A stretch of DNA of 64,000 bases from DASSQJ01 sp963730165 (GTDB lineage: Bacteria > Actinomycetota > Actinomycetes > Actinomycetales > Dermatophilaceae). The notes below the pieces were generated by a model. The model did no database searches. It worked only from the letters and a program-made list of their open reading frames with translations, and was not told the origin of the DNA. Positions 42,543 to 51,767 of the stretch are shown piece after piece. Positions within the stretch are counted from its first letter, which is position 1, and every line of letters starts with the position of its first letter. The stretch lies in NCBI GenBank assembly GCA_963730165.1, contig CAVSQS010000002.1:62001-126000 (forward strand). Reading direction: 5' to 3'. The translations under genes were made by a program, and so were the position numbers.

Positions 42543-44470
42543 GTGACCGCAGCGACGCCGCCGCCCCCCACCGTGTCCGCCCGCGGGGTCTCCGGGGACC
42601 GGTTGACCATGCTCCAGGCCCGGGTGGAACGCTGGTGGCCCGACCTCGTGCACGGGCTCGGGACGCTCTACGGCCCCGACCGCAGCGAGGCCCTCGCGAA
42701 CGCCCTGGTCTCGGTCGCCGCCACCGCCTACGCGCGCCGCCCCGACCGGCTGCACCGCCGGGACCTCGAGCGGATACTGCGCCCGGACTGGCTCCAGGAC
42801 CCCGCCGTGGTCGGGTACGCCGCCTACACCGAGCGGTTCGCCGGCGACCTCCTCGGCGTGACCGGGCGCATCCCCTACCTCGCCGAGCTCGGGGTCCGCT
42901 ACCTGCACCTCATGCCCCTGCTCCGGCCGCGCGAGGGCGACAACGACGGTGGGTACGCCGTCGCCGACTACCGTCAGGTGCGCCCCGACCTCGGCACCAT
43001 GGACGACCTGGCGACGCTCGCTGACCGGCTGCACGAGGCGGGGATGAGCCTCGTGCTCGACCTCGTCCTCAACCACGTCGCCCGCGAGCACGAGTGGGCC
43101 GTCAAGGCCCGCGGCGGTCACCACCGGTACCGGTCCTACTTCCACGTCTTCCCCGACCGTCGCCTGCCCGACGCCTACGAGCGCACCCTCCCGGAGGTCT
43201 TCCCCGACTTCGCGCCGGGCAACTTCACCTGGGACGAGGACCTCGACGGCTGGGTCTGGACGACGTTCAACGAGTGGCAGTGGGACGTCAACTGGGGCAA
43301 CCCGGACGTCCTCACCGAGTACGCCTCGATCATCCTCGACCTGGCCAACCGCGGGGTCGACGTGCTCCGCCTCGACGCCATCGCCTTCATGTGGAAGAAG
43401 CTCGGGACCGACTGCCAGGGCCTCCCCCAGGTGCACTCGATCACGCAGGTGCTCCACGCGGTGACCCGGATCGCCTGCCCGGCGGTCGCGTTCAAGGCCG
43501 AGGCGATCGTCGCGCCGACCAAGCTGCTCGCCTACCTCGGCACCGGCGAGTTCACCGGCAGGGTCAGCGACCTCGCCTACCACAACAGCCTCATGGTCCA
43601 GGTGTGGTCGATGCTCGCGGCGCGCGACGTGCGGCTCACCGTGCAGGCACTCGGCGGCCTGCCCCCGAAGCCGCCGACGGCGACCTGGCTGACCTACCTG
43701 CGCTGCCACGACGACATCGGCTGGGCGGTCATGGACGAGGACGCCGCGGCCGTCGGCCTCAACGGCCACCTCCACCGGCGGTTCCTCGCCGAGTGGTACG
43801 CCGGGGACTTCCCCGGCTCCACGGCACGGGGCCTGGTCTTCCAGCACAACCCGCAGACCGGCGACATGCGCACGAGCGGCACCGCGGCATCCCTGGTCGG
43901 TCTCGAGGCCGCCGAGGACGGCGGCTCGGCCGCGGCCGTCGACCGGGCGCTGGCCCGCCTGCGCCTCGCCAACGCCGTCGTTCTCGGGTGGGGGGCATCC
44001 CGGTGATCTGGAGCGGCGACGAGGTGGGCCAGCCCAACGACCCGCACTGGGCCGAGGAACCGGGGCACGAGGACGACAACCGGTGGGCGAACCGGCCCCG
44101 CCTCGATGCCGAGCGCGTGGCGCAGCGTCACGACACCGCGAGCGTCCCCGGTCGGGTGTTCGGGGACCTCGTCGCCCTCGTACGGGCCCGGGCCGACCTG
44201 CCCCAGCTGCACGGATCAGTCGAGACCCGCCTCGGCCCCGTCGACGACCCCGGGGTCCTCGTCACCGTGCGCGACCACCCGGTCGGCCGGTTCGTCGGCG
44301 TCTACAACGTGACACCGGAGACCCGCCGCTGGCCGGGGTGGCGCGTGCGGGAGCTGGGCGTGGCCGACGCCGTCGACGCCGTGACCGGTGACCCGCTCCC
44401 GTGGGACCGCGACGGCGACGTCCACCTCCCGCCGTACGCCGCGCTCTGGCTCACGACCACGACCTCGTGA
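42543..44470 (+). pseudogene. Amylosucrase-type GH13 enzyme, frameshifted in a G run
   Basis: Frame one gives about 488 residues of a GH13_4-like protein: HLMPLLRPREGDNDGGYAVADYRQVRPDLGT, LDLVLNHVAREHEWA, WQWDVNWGNPDVL, RLDAIAFMWKKLGT with the nucleophile Asp, AFKAEAIVA with the acid Glu and YLRCHDDIGWA. After LANAVVLGWG it reads ASR and stops near 44006. The GIPVIWSGDEVGQPND continuation lies in the next frame to 44470. A seventh G in the run at 43989-43995 would restore one frame. Candidate GTG start is 42543 (GACAAT 7 nt upstream); ATG 42534 is an alternative. Amylosucrase makes glucans from sucrose. Confidence 0.75.
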
Positions 44471-44551
44471 GCCGGTCCCTCGCCGACCGTGGGCAGTGAT
44501 CTCCGGCACGGCGAGGTTCGTCACCCACGATCGCGAGCGAGGGTGGGCGGG

Positions 44552-45331
44552 TCACCAGAGGTGCAGGAGCTCGCCGCCGATCCGGATGATGAAGGCGACC
44601 ACGACGACGACGAAGACGACACGGATGAAGCGACTGCCCCGGGAGACCGCGGTGCGGGCCCCGACGTAGCCGCCGAGCAGGTTCATCGCGGCCATCACCG
44701 CCCCGACCCCCCACATGACGTGGCCACCCGGGGCGAAGACGGTCAGCGCCCCGAGGTTCGTCGCGAGGTTCGTGATCTTCGCGGTCGCGCTCGCCTCGAG
44801 GAACGCGTACCCGAGGAGGCCGACGAGCGCGAACACGAGGAACGACCCCGTGCCGGGACCCAGCGCGCCGTCGTAGACGCCGATGACGAACCCGGTCGCC
44901 ACCGCTGCGGTGGTGTGGCGTGCACCGGTCCAGCGCAGCCGGGTCAGCTCGCCGACCGACGGCTTGAGCAGGGTGTACGCCCCGACGACGACGAGCATGA
45001 CGAGGATGATCGGGTTGAAGGCGCTCTTCGGGATGTGCAGCCCGATCAGCGCCCCGACGATCGCACCGGTGTAGGCCACGGCCGCCATCGGCAGGGCAGT
45101 GCGCAGGTCGGGTCGGACCCGACGGTAGTACGTCACGGATGCGGTGCCGGTCCCCCACACCCCGGCGAACTTGTTCGTCGCGAGCACCTGGGCGGGGGCG
45201 GCGCCGGGCAGGCCGAGCAGGAGCGCGGGCATCTGGATCAGGCCGCCCCCGCCCACGACGGCGTCGACCCACCCGGCGAGGAACCCGGCGAGCGCGAGGA
45301 GGAGGAGGGTGTGGAGCGCGAGGTCGGCCAC
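44552..45331 (-). CDS. TauE/SafE family sulfite-exporter-type permease (copy 1)
   Basis: 259-residue membrane protein with about eight helices. It has the two internal repeats of the family: LAGFLAGWVDAVVGGGGLIQMPALLL at the N-terminus and GFVIGVYDGALGPGTGSFLVFALV in the second half, plus KITNLATNLGAL. The substrate may be a sulfur oxyanion or organic acid. GTG 45331 starts 4 nt after the HAD gene stop, so it is in the proS-HAD-TauE operon, but nothing else links it. Confidence 0.88.
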   Translation of the reverse strand: MADLALHTLLLLALAGFLAGWVDAVVGGGGLIQMPALLLGLPGAAPAQVLATNKFAGVWGTGTASVTYYRRVRPDLRTALPMAAVAYTGAIVGALIGLHIPKSAFNPIILVMLVVVGAYTLLKPSVGELTRLRWTGARHTTAAVATGFVIGVYDGALGPGTGSFLVFALVGLLGYAFLEASATAKITNLATNLGALTVFAPGGHVMWGVGAVMAAMNLLGGYVGARTAVSRGSRFIRVVFVVVVVAFIIRIGGELLHLW

Positions 45332-45335
45332 CGGC

Positions 45336-46100
45336 TCAGCCGCCGAAGAGCCAGGCGTCGACGATGTCGAGGACGTCGAGCAGCTGGTGGGCCCGCGCGT
45401 CCGGGACCGCGGTCACCTCCACCCGCTGGTTGTCGGGGATGTCGGAGTGCGGCACCCAGATCGCCCGCATCCCCACCTGCTGCGGGCCGTGGACGTCCTC
45501 GAACATCCGGTCGCCGACGTAGACCGACCTGCGCGGGTCCACCCCGAGGGCCCGGCACACCGTCCGGAAGGCCTCGGGGTGCGGCTTGACGTGCTCGATC
45601 TCGCTCGAGTAGATGTCGGCGTCGACGAGGTCGAGGACGCCGTCGCGCTGGAAGATCTCGCGGTGGTACGCGCGGCTCCAGATCGTGTTGGAGAGCACGC
45701 CCACCCGGATGCCCCGGTCGCGAAGGCCCGCCCAGACGGGACGCACCTGGGGGTCGGTGTGCGTGTGCGGCTCCCAGAAGCGGCGGTAGGCGGCGAGCGC
45801 GAGGTGGTGCCGGTCGTGCTCGGGGTCGACCCCCGCATCCCGAAGGATGTCCGACAGTGCCGCCGAGCTGTGCTCCTCGCGCCCGCGTCGCCAGGCGTCG
45901 GCCTCCACGGCGAGGATCCGGTCGGCGAGGCGGTGCGCCTCGTCGAGGTCCTCCTGCGCCACGTCGGGGCTGTCGACGCGCACGCCGTGCACCTCCCGTG
46001 CGAAGACCCGCCACTGCTCCGGCAGGTCGACCTCGTGCCAGGGCGTCAGCGTCCCTCCCCAGTCGAAGACGACCGCCTCGACGGGCCGGGACGGGCTCAC
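45336..46100 (-). CDS. HAD family hydrolase
   Basis: 254-residue phosphatase-type protein. Motif I reads VVFDWGGTLTPW, with the nucleophile Asp but Gly in place of the second Asp of DxDGT, which is common in this subgroup. Motif II is VGVLSNTIWSRAYHR, motif III EHVKPHPEAFRTV, and motif IV VYVGDRMFEDVHG. Start GTG 46100 overlaps proS by 4 bp. The substrate is unknown; it could be an editing or housekeeping phosphatase. Confidence 0.88.
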   Translation of the reverse strand: MSPSRPVEAVVFDWGGTLTPWHEVDLPEQWRVFAREVHGVRVDSPDVAQEDLDEAHRLADRILAVEADAWRRGREEHSSAALSDILRDAGVDPEHDRHHLALAAYRRFWEPHTHTDPQVRPVWAGLRDRGIRVGVLSNTIWSRAYHREIFQRDGVLDLVDADIYSSEIEHVKPHPEAFRTVCRALGVDPRRSVYVGDRMFEDVHGPQQVGMRAIWVPHSDIPDNQRVEVTAVPDARAHQLLDVLDIVDAWLFGG

Positions 46101-47866
46101 GGGCGGCCGATCTCGGCAAGCACCTCCGCGACGGCGTCGGCCACCGCCACCTCGCGCCGCTCCCCCGACCGCCGGTCCCGGACCTCCACCGTCCCGGCGG
46201 CGAGGCCCCGTCCGACGACGACGATCGTCGGCACGCCGATGAGCTCGGCATCCTTGAACTTCACCCCGGGGCTCGCCTGGCGCCGGTCGTCGTAGAGCAC
46301 CTCGACCCCCTCGGCCTCGAGGGCGCGGGTCAGCTCCTGGGCGTACGTGAACACGGCGTCGTCCTTGCCCGTGGCGACCACGTGCACGTCGGCCGGCGCC
46401 AGCGCGCGCGGCCAGACCAGCCCGAGCTCGTCGTGGTTGCCCTCGGCAACGGCGGCGACCGCCCGCGAGACCCCGACACCGTACGAGCCCATGATGACGG
46501 TCCGGAGCTTGCCGTTCTCGTCGAGCACCTTGAGGTCGAGGGCCTCGGCGTACTTCGTGCCGAGCTGGAAGATGTGGCCCATCTCGATGCCACGGGCCGA
46601 CTCCAGGCCGTGGCCGCACGACGGGCACGCGTCGCCGTCGCGGACCTCCGCGGCCTCGATGGTGCCGTCCCCGGTGAAGTCCCGACCGACGACGAGGTCG
46701 AGGACGTGCCGCCCGGGCTGGTCGGCACCGGTGACCCACGCGGTGCCCTCGACGACCCGGGGGTCGAGCAGGTAGCGGATGCCGGAGCTGTTGTCGGTGC
46801 CGAGGGCACCCGGCCCGATGTAGCCCTTGGCCAGGCTCGGGTGGGCGGCGAAGTCCTTCTCGTCGAAGGCCTCGACGACGGCCGGTTCGACCTGCGCACC
46901 GAGCCGCTTCTCGTCGACGTCCCGGTCGCCGGGCAGGCCGACGGCGAGCGGCTCGCGGGTGCCGTCCGGGTGGGCGAGCACGACGACGACGTTCTTCAGG
47001 GTGTCGGCGGCGGTCCACGGACGCCCGTCAGCGCGCGGGAAGGCCGCGTTGAGGTGGTCGACGAGGGTGTCGATCGTCGGGGTGTCCGGCGTGTCCTCGA
47101 CGTGCGCGGCCGGGACGGTGGACGCGTCGACCGGGTCGGGGACCGGTACCCGCACCGCCTCGACGTTGGCCGCGTACCCGCAGCTCGAGCAGCGCACGTA
47201 GGTGTCCTCGCCATTGTGGGCGGTCGCGAGGAACTCCTCGGACTTCGAGCCGCCCATGGCCCCGGCCATCGCCTGGACGATGACGTAGTGGAAGCCGAGC
47301 CGGTCGAAGATCCGTACGTAGGCGTCACGGTGCAGCTGGTAGCTCTTGTCGAGCCCGGCCACGTCGAGGTCGAACGAGTAGCTGTCCTTCATGACGAACT
47401 CGCGGCCACGGAGCAGGCCGGCGCGCGGGCGGGCCTCGTCGCGGTACTTGGTCTGGATCTGGTAGATCGACAGGGGCAGGTCCTTGTACGAGGAGTACAG
47501 GTCCTTGACCGCGAGGGTGAACATCTCCTCGTGCGTCGGGCCGAGCAGGTGGTCGGCGTCCTTGCGGTCGGTGACGCGGAAGACGTTGTCGCCGTACTCG
47601 TCCCAACGGCCGGTCGCCTCGTAGGGCTCGCGGGGCAGGAGCGCCGGGAAGAGCAGCTCCTGGGCGCCGATGGCGTCCATCTCCTCACGCACGACCGACT
47701 CGACCTTGCGCAGCACCCGGAGGCCGAGCGGGAGCCACGTGTAGATGCCCGGGCTGACCCGGCGGATGTACCCGGCCCGGACGAGCAGCTGGTGGCTCGG
47801 GACCTCCGCGTCCGCCGGGTTCTCGCGAAGGGTTCGCAGGAACAGGGACGACATGCGCATGGCCAC
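46097..47866 (-). CDS. proS: Prolyl-tRNA synthetase
   Basis: About 589 residues, bacterial class II type with the insertion (editing) domain at about 225-400. Visible are motif 1 FPALLPREPYEATGRW, motif 2 TKYRDEARPRAGLLRGREFVMKDSYSF, motif 3 MGSYGVGVSRAVAAVAE and the C-terminal anticodon-binding domain. GTG 47866 is chosen because AGGAG lies 7 nt upstream; ATG 47860 and 47854 are alternatives. A TATCCT hexamer is at 47902-47907 on this strand. Confidence 0.97.
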   Translation of the reverse strand: MAMRMSSLFLRTLRENPADAEVPSHQLLVRAGYIRRVSPGIYTWLPLGLRVLRKVESVVREEMDAIGAQELLFPALLPREPYEATGRWDEYGDNVFRVTDRKDADHLLGPTHEEMFTLAVKDLYSSYKDLPLSIYQIQTKYRDEARPRAGLLRGREFVMKDSYSFDLDVAGLDKSYQLHRDAYVRIFDRLGFHYVIVQAMAGAMGGSKSEEFLATAHNGEDTYVRCSSCGYAANVEAVRVPVPDPVDASTVPAAHVEDTPDTPTIDTLVDHLNAAFPRADGRPWTAADTLKNVVVVLAHPDGTREPLAVGLPGDRDVDEKRLGAQVEPAVVEAFDEKDFAAHPSLAKGYIGPGALGTDNSSGIRYLLDPRVVEGTAWVTGADQPGRHVLDLVVGRDFTGDGTIEAAEVRDGDACPSCGHGLESARGIEMGHIFQLGTKYAEALDLKVLDENGKLRTVIMGSYGVGVSRAVAAVAEGNHDELGLVWPRALAPADVHVVATGKDDAVFTYAQELTRALEAEGVEVLYDDRRQASPGVKFKDAELIGVPTIVVVGRGLAAGTVEVRDRRSGERREVAVADAVAEVLAEIGRP

Positions 47867-47949
47867 GGGGAGGCTCCTGGGGTCGGGCGGACAACCCGCC
47901 AAGGATAACGACCGGGAGGTCCGCCTCCTCCACCCGATTCCGGGCCGCG

Positions 47950-48705
47950 TCAGGCCGTGACGACGCTCTGTCCGAGGACCACGGCGCCCATGACGAGGAC
48001 GAACCAGCCGAAGGCCTTGCGCAGGCCGTCCTGGTGGACACGGCCGGCGAGCAGCCCGCCGACGATGCTGCCGAGCACCGCCATCGCGGTGACCGCACCG
48101 GCGAGGCGCCAGTCGATGCTGACGCTCGAGAGGTAGCCGGCGAGGCCCGCGAAGGACTTCATCGCGATGACGAGGAGGGAGGTACCGACGGCGACCGGCA
48201 TCGGCAGGCCCCCGAGCAGGACGAGGGCGGGCACGACGAGGAAGCCGCCGCCCGCGCCGACGATGCCGGTGACGAGGCCGACGACGACGCCCTCGCCGAG
48301 CACCATGAGCAGCGGCAGGTCGTGACTGCCGTCCGGGCTCCTGGGCTCCGCCGCGCGGCCGCGGATCATCGCGATCGCCGTCGCGACCATCATCACGGCG
48401 AAGGCGACGAGCAGCACCGTGCCGGGCACGTACGCGGCCAGCCGGCCGCCGAGGTAGGCCCCCGCCATCGCAGCCAGCCCGAAGAGCGCACCGGTCCGCC
48501 ACCGGACCCGACCGGCCCGCGCGTGCGGGACGAGGGCCGCGATGCTCGTGACGCCCACGACGAGCAGCGAGGTCGCGATCGCCTCCTTGGCGTCCATCCC
48601 CGCGACGTAGACGAGGAGCGGGACGGTGAGGATCGACCCCCCGCCGCCGAGGAGGCCGAGGGAGACACCGACGAGGATCGCGAGCACGAGGGTGAGCCAG
48701 AGCAC
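47950..48705 (-). CDS. TauE/SafE family permease (copy 2), CsoR/CstR-like operator upstream
   Basis: 251-residue, about eight-helix TauE/SafE protein with GVSLGLLGGGGSILTVPLLVYVAGMDAKEAIATSLLVVG and GLVTGIVGAGGGFLVVPALVLLGGLPM, the paired family motifs. The GTG start is preceded by TATTGT at 6 nt and an inverted repeat ATACCCC-CC-GGGGTAT, like operators of the CsoR/CstR/FrmR copper- or sulfane-sulfur-sensing repressors. With such regulation TauE/SafE proteins typically export sulfite or related sulfur species. No repressor gene is seen in this window. Confidence 0.88.
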   Translation of the reverse strand: MLWLTLVLAILVGVSLGLLGGGGSILTVPLLVYVAGMDAKEAIATSLLVVGVTSIAALVPHARAGRVRWRTGALFGLAAMAGAYLGGRLAAYVPGTVLLVAFAVMMVATAIAMIRGRAAEPRSPDGSHDLPLLMVLGEGVVVGLVTGIVGAGGGFLVVPALVLLGGLPMPVAVGTSLLVIAMKSFAGLAGYLSSVSIDWRLAGAVTAMAVLGSIVGGLLAGRVHQDGLRKAFGWFVLVMGAVVLGQSVVTA

Positions 48706-48711
48706 CTGTGC

Positions 48712-48730
48712 ACAATACCCCCCGGGGTAT
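48712..48730 (-). promoter_or_regulatory. Leaderless -10 with CsoR/CstR-like operator
   Basis: TATTGT (48712-48717), 6 nt before GTG 48705, overlaps ATACCCC-CC-GGGGTAT (48715-48730), an inverted repeat with 2-nt spacer. A repressor there would block the -10 box. Confidence 0.6.
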
Positions 48731-48751
48731 ACCGCACCAAATCGGGACCGC

Positions 48752-49615
48752 TCAGCCGACCTGCTCGTAGCGGGCGCGCAGACCCGCGTTCGCGAAGCCG
48801 AGGCGCAGGTAGAGCTCCTGGGCGGGGTTGTCGACGTTCACGGCGAGCCAGACCTCGTCGTAGCCGGCCTTCGCGAGCACACGCAGGGACCGGGCGACCA
48901 GGTGGGCCCCGAGCCCGAGGCCGCGCCACGCGGGGACCACGCCCACCTGGTCGATCCAGTTGTCGGCGAGGGTGACGAACCCGGCGACCCGACCCTCGAC
49001 GTCGAGCAGCACGCGGGACTGGGCCGGCCGGAAGCCGCGGTCCCCGACGATGCCCGAGACCCACTCCTCCAGCGGGGGGTCCGGGAAACCCGGCCGCTCC
49101 GCGAAGGAGGCCCGGTAGGCCCGGTGGAAGAGCGAGGCGGTGTCCTCGCTCCACGGGAGGGCCTTCAGGCCCCGCGGCCGGCGCACGACGGGGACCTCGA
49201 CGAGGTCGTGCCGCATCACCCGCTCGGCGAAGGTGCGGACCAGGCCGAGCCCGTGGAGGAACGGATCGGTCTCGGGCGAGGTCGACTCGACGACGACGCG
49301 CAGGAGGCTGCCGCCGGAGTGCTCCGCCGCCCACGCCGCCAGCTGACGGCCGAGCCCCTGGTGCCGGGCCGACGGGCGGACCAGGCCGGTCGCGGACCGC
49401 CGCCCGCCACCGTCGGTCCACACCCCCGCCGCCGCGACGAGGTCGCCCGTCTCGTCCCGCCCGCCGATACCGCTGCCGTCGAGGAAGAAGCGGCGCAGCA
49501 TCGGGGTGTCGGCGAGGAGCGGGAGGCCGCCGTCGGCGGCCAGGCAGGCCAGCGCGAGCTCTCGGAGCGACGGGAGGTCCCGCTCCGAGAGCGGTGACCA
49601 GGCGAGGGTGGCCAC
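48752..49615 (-). CDS. Tandem GNAT acetyltransferase (mycothiol-synthase-like layout)
   Basis: 287 residues with two GNAT-like halves. The first has GLVRPSARHQGLGRQLAAWAAEH, an acetyl-CoA loop of the R/QxxGxG/A type; the second has VGVVPAWRGLGLGAHLVARSLRVL with the same loop and NVDNPAQELYLRLGFANAGLRARYEQ at the end. Two-domain layout resembles mycothiol synthase MshD, but this is not proof. GTG 49615, 21 bp after the stop of another GNAT gene; likely one operon. Confidence 0.82.
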   Translation of the reverse strand: MATLAWSPLSERDLPSLRELALACLAADGGLPLLADTPMLRRFFLDGSGIGGRDETGDLVAAAGVWTDGGGRRSATGLVRPSARHQGLGRQLAAWAAEHSGGSLLRVVVESTSPETDPFLHGLGLVRTFAERVMRHDLVEVPVVRRPRGLKALPWSEDTASLFHRAYRASFAERPGFPDPPLEEWVSGIVGDRGFRPAQSRVLLDVEGRVAGFVTLADNWIDQVGVVPAWRGLGLGAHLVARSLRVLAKAGYDEVWLAVNVDNPAQELYLRLGFANAGLRARYEQVG

Positions 49616-49636
49616 CTCAGCGCTCCGGTCCCCGGG

Positions 49637-50482
49637 TCACAGGAGCACCGTCGAGAAGTCCCCGACCTCCCGGAAACCGAGACGCTCGTAGGTGGCCCGC
49701 GCGGCGAGGTTGAAGTCGTTGACGTAGAGGGTGACGAGCGGGGCGGGTCCGGCCATGACCTGCTCGACCACACCGGCGAGCAACGGCGCCGCCAGCCCCC
49801 GGCCCCGCAGCCGCGGCGTGAGCCAGACTCCCTGGAGCTGGGCGGCGCCCAGGGCCAGGCTCCCGATGTCGGTCTTGAAGACGACCTCACCGTCCTCGAC
49901 GACGACGTAGGTGTGCCCGCGCCCGATGAGCGCGGCGAGCGAGGCCCGGTAGGCCTTGCCGCTGCCCGAGTACGGCGGGTAGCCGATCTCGGCCGTGAAC
50001 ATGTGCTCGGCCGCCGGCAGGACGAGGTCGACCTCCTCCGCACGTGCGGGCCGGACCCGCGCGTCGACCGTGACCCCGAGCGCCGACGGCGGCTGGTGCG
50101 CGACGAGGAGGGGCTGGCGGGTGCGCACGGCCCGGGCGGGGCCCCAGTGCGGCTCCAGGTGCTGCCAGAGTCCCTCGACCTCCTCGCGGGGACCGAACAC
50201 CGAGGCGCACCGGCCACGCCAGCGGCGCACGCGGTCGGCGAAGGCCGGGCGGCTCTCCTCGGTCGTCTCGACGGGCACGACGTTGGCGCTGGACCAGCAC
50301 AGCGACGTCAGCACCCCGTCCTCGCGGTACCCGAGGACCGAGCCGATCGAGCCGGTTCGCGCCCCCTCGAGGATGCGCGCGGCGACGAAGACGGAGCGGG
50401 GCAGGTCGCGGGCGCACAGCTCGAGCGCGGCGTCGCGGTCGGCGAGCGACAACGGCCGGACGGGTGAGCGCGTGCGGAGCAC
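49637..50482 (-). CDS. DUF4081 + GNAT acetyltransferase
   Basis: 281 residues: an N-terminal DUF4081 domain (VRPLSLADRDAALELCARDLPRSVFVAARI) and a C-terminal GNAT domain with QLQGVWLTPRLRGRGLAAPLLAGVVEQ and YVNDFNLAARATYERLGFREVGDFSTVLL. This gene next to ispG is conserved across actinobacteria. The acceptor is unknown. GTG 50482 has TACGCT 7 nt upstream. Confidence 0.9.
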   Translation of the reverse strand: MLRTRSPVRPLSLADRDAALELCARDLPRSVFVAARILEGARTGSIGSVLGYREDGVLTSLCWSSANVVPVETTEESRPAFADRVRRWRGRCASVFGPREEVEGLWQHLEPHWGPARAVRTRQPLLVAHQPPSALGVTVDARVRPARAEEVDLVLPAAEHMFTAEIGYPPYSGSGKAYRASLAALIGRGHTYVVVEDGEVVFKTDIGSLALGAAQLQGVWLTPRLRGRGLAAPLLAGVVEQVMAGPAPLVTLYVNDFNLAARATYERLGFREVGDFSTVLL

Positions 50483-50489
50483 GAGCCCC

Positions 50490-50495
50490 AGCGTA
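50490..50495 (-). promoter_or_regulatory. -10 hexamer of leaderless promoter (GNAT gene)
   Basis: TACGCT on the minus strand, 7 nt before GTG 50482. Confidence 0.5.
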
Positions 50496-50572
50496 GGACC
50501 TCCACGGGCCCGGTCGCTCCCCCTACCGGCCGACGACCAGCGGCGACAGCGCCCGGCACCGGCGGGGGCGGC

Positions 50573-51733
50573 TCACCCGACGGTGACGCTGGGGCTTCCG
50601 GCGGACTCCTCGTCGACCGGCTCGCCCATCTCCTCGGCGATCCGCATCGCCTCCTCGATGAGCGTCTCGACGATTGCGCTCTCGGGGACGGTCTTGATGA
50701 CCTCGCCCTTGACGAAGATCTGGCCCTTGCCGTTGCCCGAGGCGACCCCGAGGTCGGCCTCGCGGGCCTCCCCCGGGCCGTTGACGACGCAACCCATGAC
50801 GGCGACCCGCAGCGGGACGGTCATCCCCTCGAGACCCGCGGTGACCTCGTCGGCGAGCTTGTAGACGTCGACCTGGGCTCGGCCGCAGGACGGGCACGAG
50901 ACGATCTCGAGCTTGCGGGGGCGCAGGTTGAGGCTCTGGAGGATCTGGATTCCGACCTTGACCTCCTCGACCGGCGGCGCGGACAGCGAGACCCGGATGG
51001 TGTCGCCGATCCCCTGGCTGAGCAGCGCCCCGAAGGCGGTCGCCGACTTGATCGTCCCCTGGAAGGCCGGGCCGGCCTCGGTGACGCCCAGGTGCAGGGG
51101 CCAGTCACCCCGCTCGGCGAGCTGCTGGTAGGCCCGCACCATGACGACGGGGTCGTTGTGCTTGACCGAGATCTTGAAGTCGTGGAAGTCGTGCTCCTCG
51201 AACAGGCTCGCCTCCCAGACGGCCGACTCGACGAGTGCCTCGGCGGTCGGCTTGCCGTACTTCGCGAGCAGCCGCTTGTCGAGGGAGCCGGCGTTGACGC
51301 CGATCCGGATCGAGACGCCGGCGTCCTTGGCCGCCTGTGCGATCTCCTTGACCTGGTCGTCGAACTGTCGGATGTTGCCCGGGTTGACGCGCACCGCGGC
51401 GCACCCGGCGTCGATCGCCGCGTAGACGTACTTGGGCTGGAAGTGGATGTCGGCGATGACCGGGATCTGTGACTTGCGCGCGATCGCCGGGAGCGCGTCG
51501 GCGTCGTCCTGGCTCGGGCAGGCGACCCGGACGATGTCGCAGCCGGCCGCGGTCAGCTCCGCGATCTGCTGGAGGGTCGCATTGACGTCGGTCGTCGGGG
51601 TCGTCGTCATCGACTGGACGGAGATCGGGGCGTCGCCACCGACCTCGACGCGGCCCACGCGGATCTTCCTGCTGGCCCGGCGCGGGGCGATGACGGGAGG
51701 CGGGGCTTTGGGCATACCGAGGGTGACGGACAT
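50573..51733 (-). CDS. ispG: 4-hydroxy-3-methylbut-2-enyl diphosphate synthase
   Basis: 386-residue iron-sulfur enzyme of the MEP isoprenoid pathway. The TIM-barrel part holds PISVQSMTTTPTTDVNATLQQI and RVNPGNI, and the cluster-binding domain has CPSCGRAQVD and MGCVVNGPGEAREADLG, giving the three cysteines of the 4Fe-4S site. ATG 51733 with TACCCT 6 nt upstream. dxr, two genes away, is the second enzyme of the same pathway. Confidence 0.97.
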   Translation of the reverse strand: MSVTLGMPKAPPPVIAPRRASRKIRVGRVEVGGDAPISVQSMTTTPTTDVNATLQQIAELTAAGCDIVRVACPSQDDADALPAIARKSQIPVIADIHFQPKYVYAAIDAGCAAVRVNPGNIRQFDDQVKEIAQAAKDAGVSIRIGVNAGSLDKRLLAKYGKPTAEALVESAVWEASLFEEHDFHDFKISVKHNDPVVMVRAYQQLAERGDWPLHLGVTEAGPAFQGTIKSATAFGALLSQGIGDTIRVSLSAPPVEEVKVGIQILQSLNLRPRKLEIVSCPSCGRAQVDVYKLADEVTAGLEGMTVPLRVAVMGCVVNGPGEAREADLGVASGNGKGQIFVKGEVIKTVPESAIVETLIEEAMRIAEEMGEPVDEESAGSPSVTVG

Positions 51734-51739
51734 GGAACC

Positions 51740-51745
51740 AAGGGT
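51740..51745 (-). promoter_or_regulatory. -10 hexamer of leaderless promoter (ispG)
   Basis: TACCCT on the minus strand, 6 nt before ATG 51733. The divergent coiled-coil gene starts 23 bp further on. Confidence 0.5.
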
Positions 51746-51767
51746 ACGGTCCGTACCTCGGAGGACC

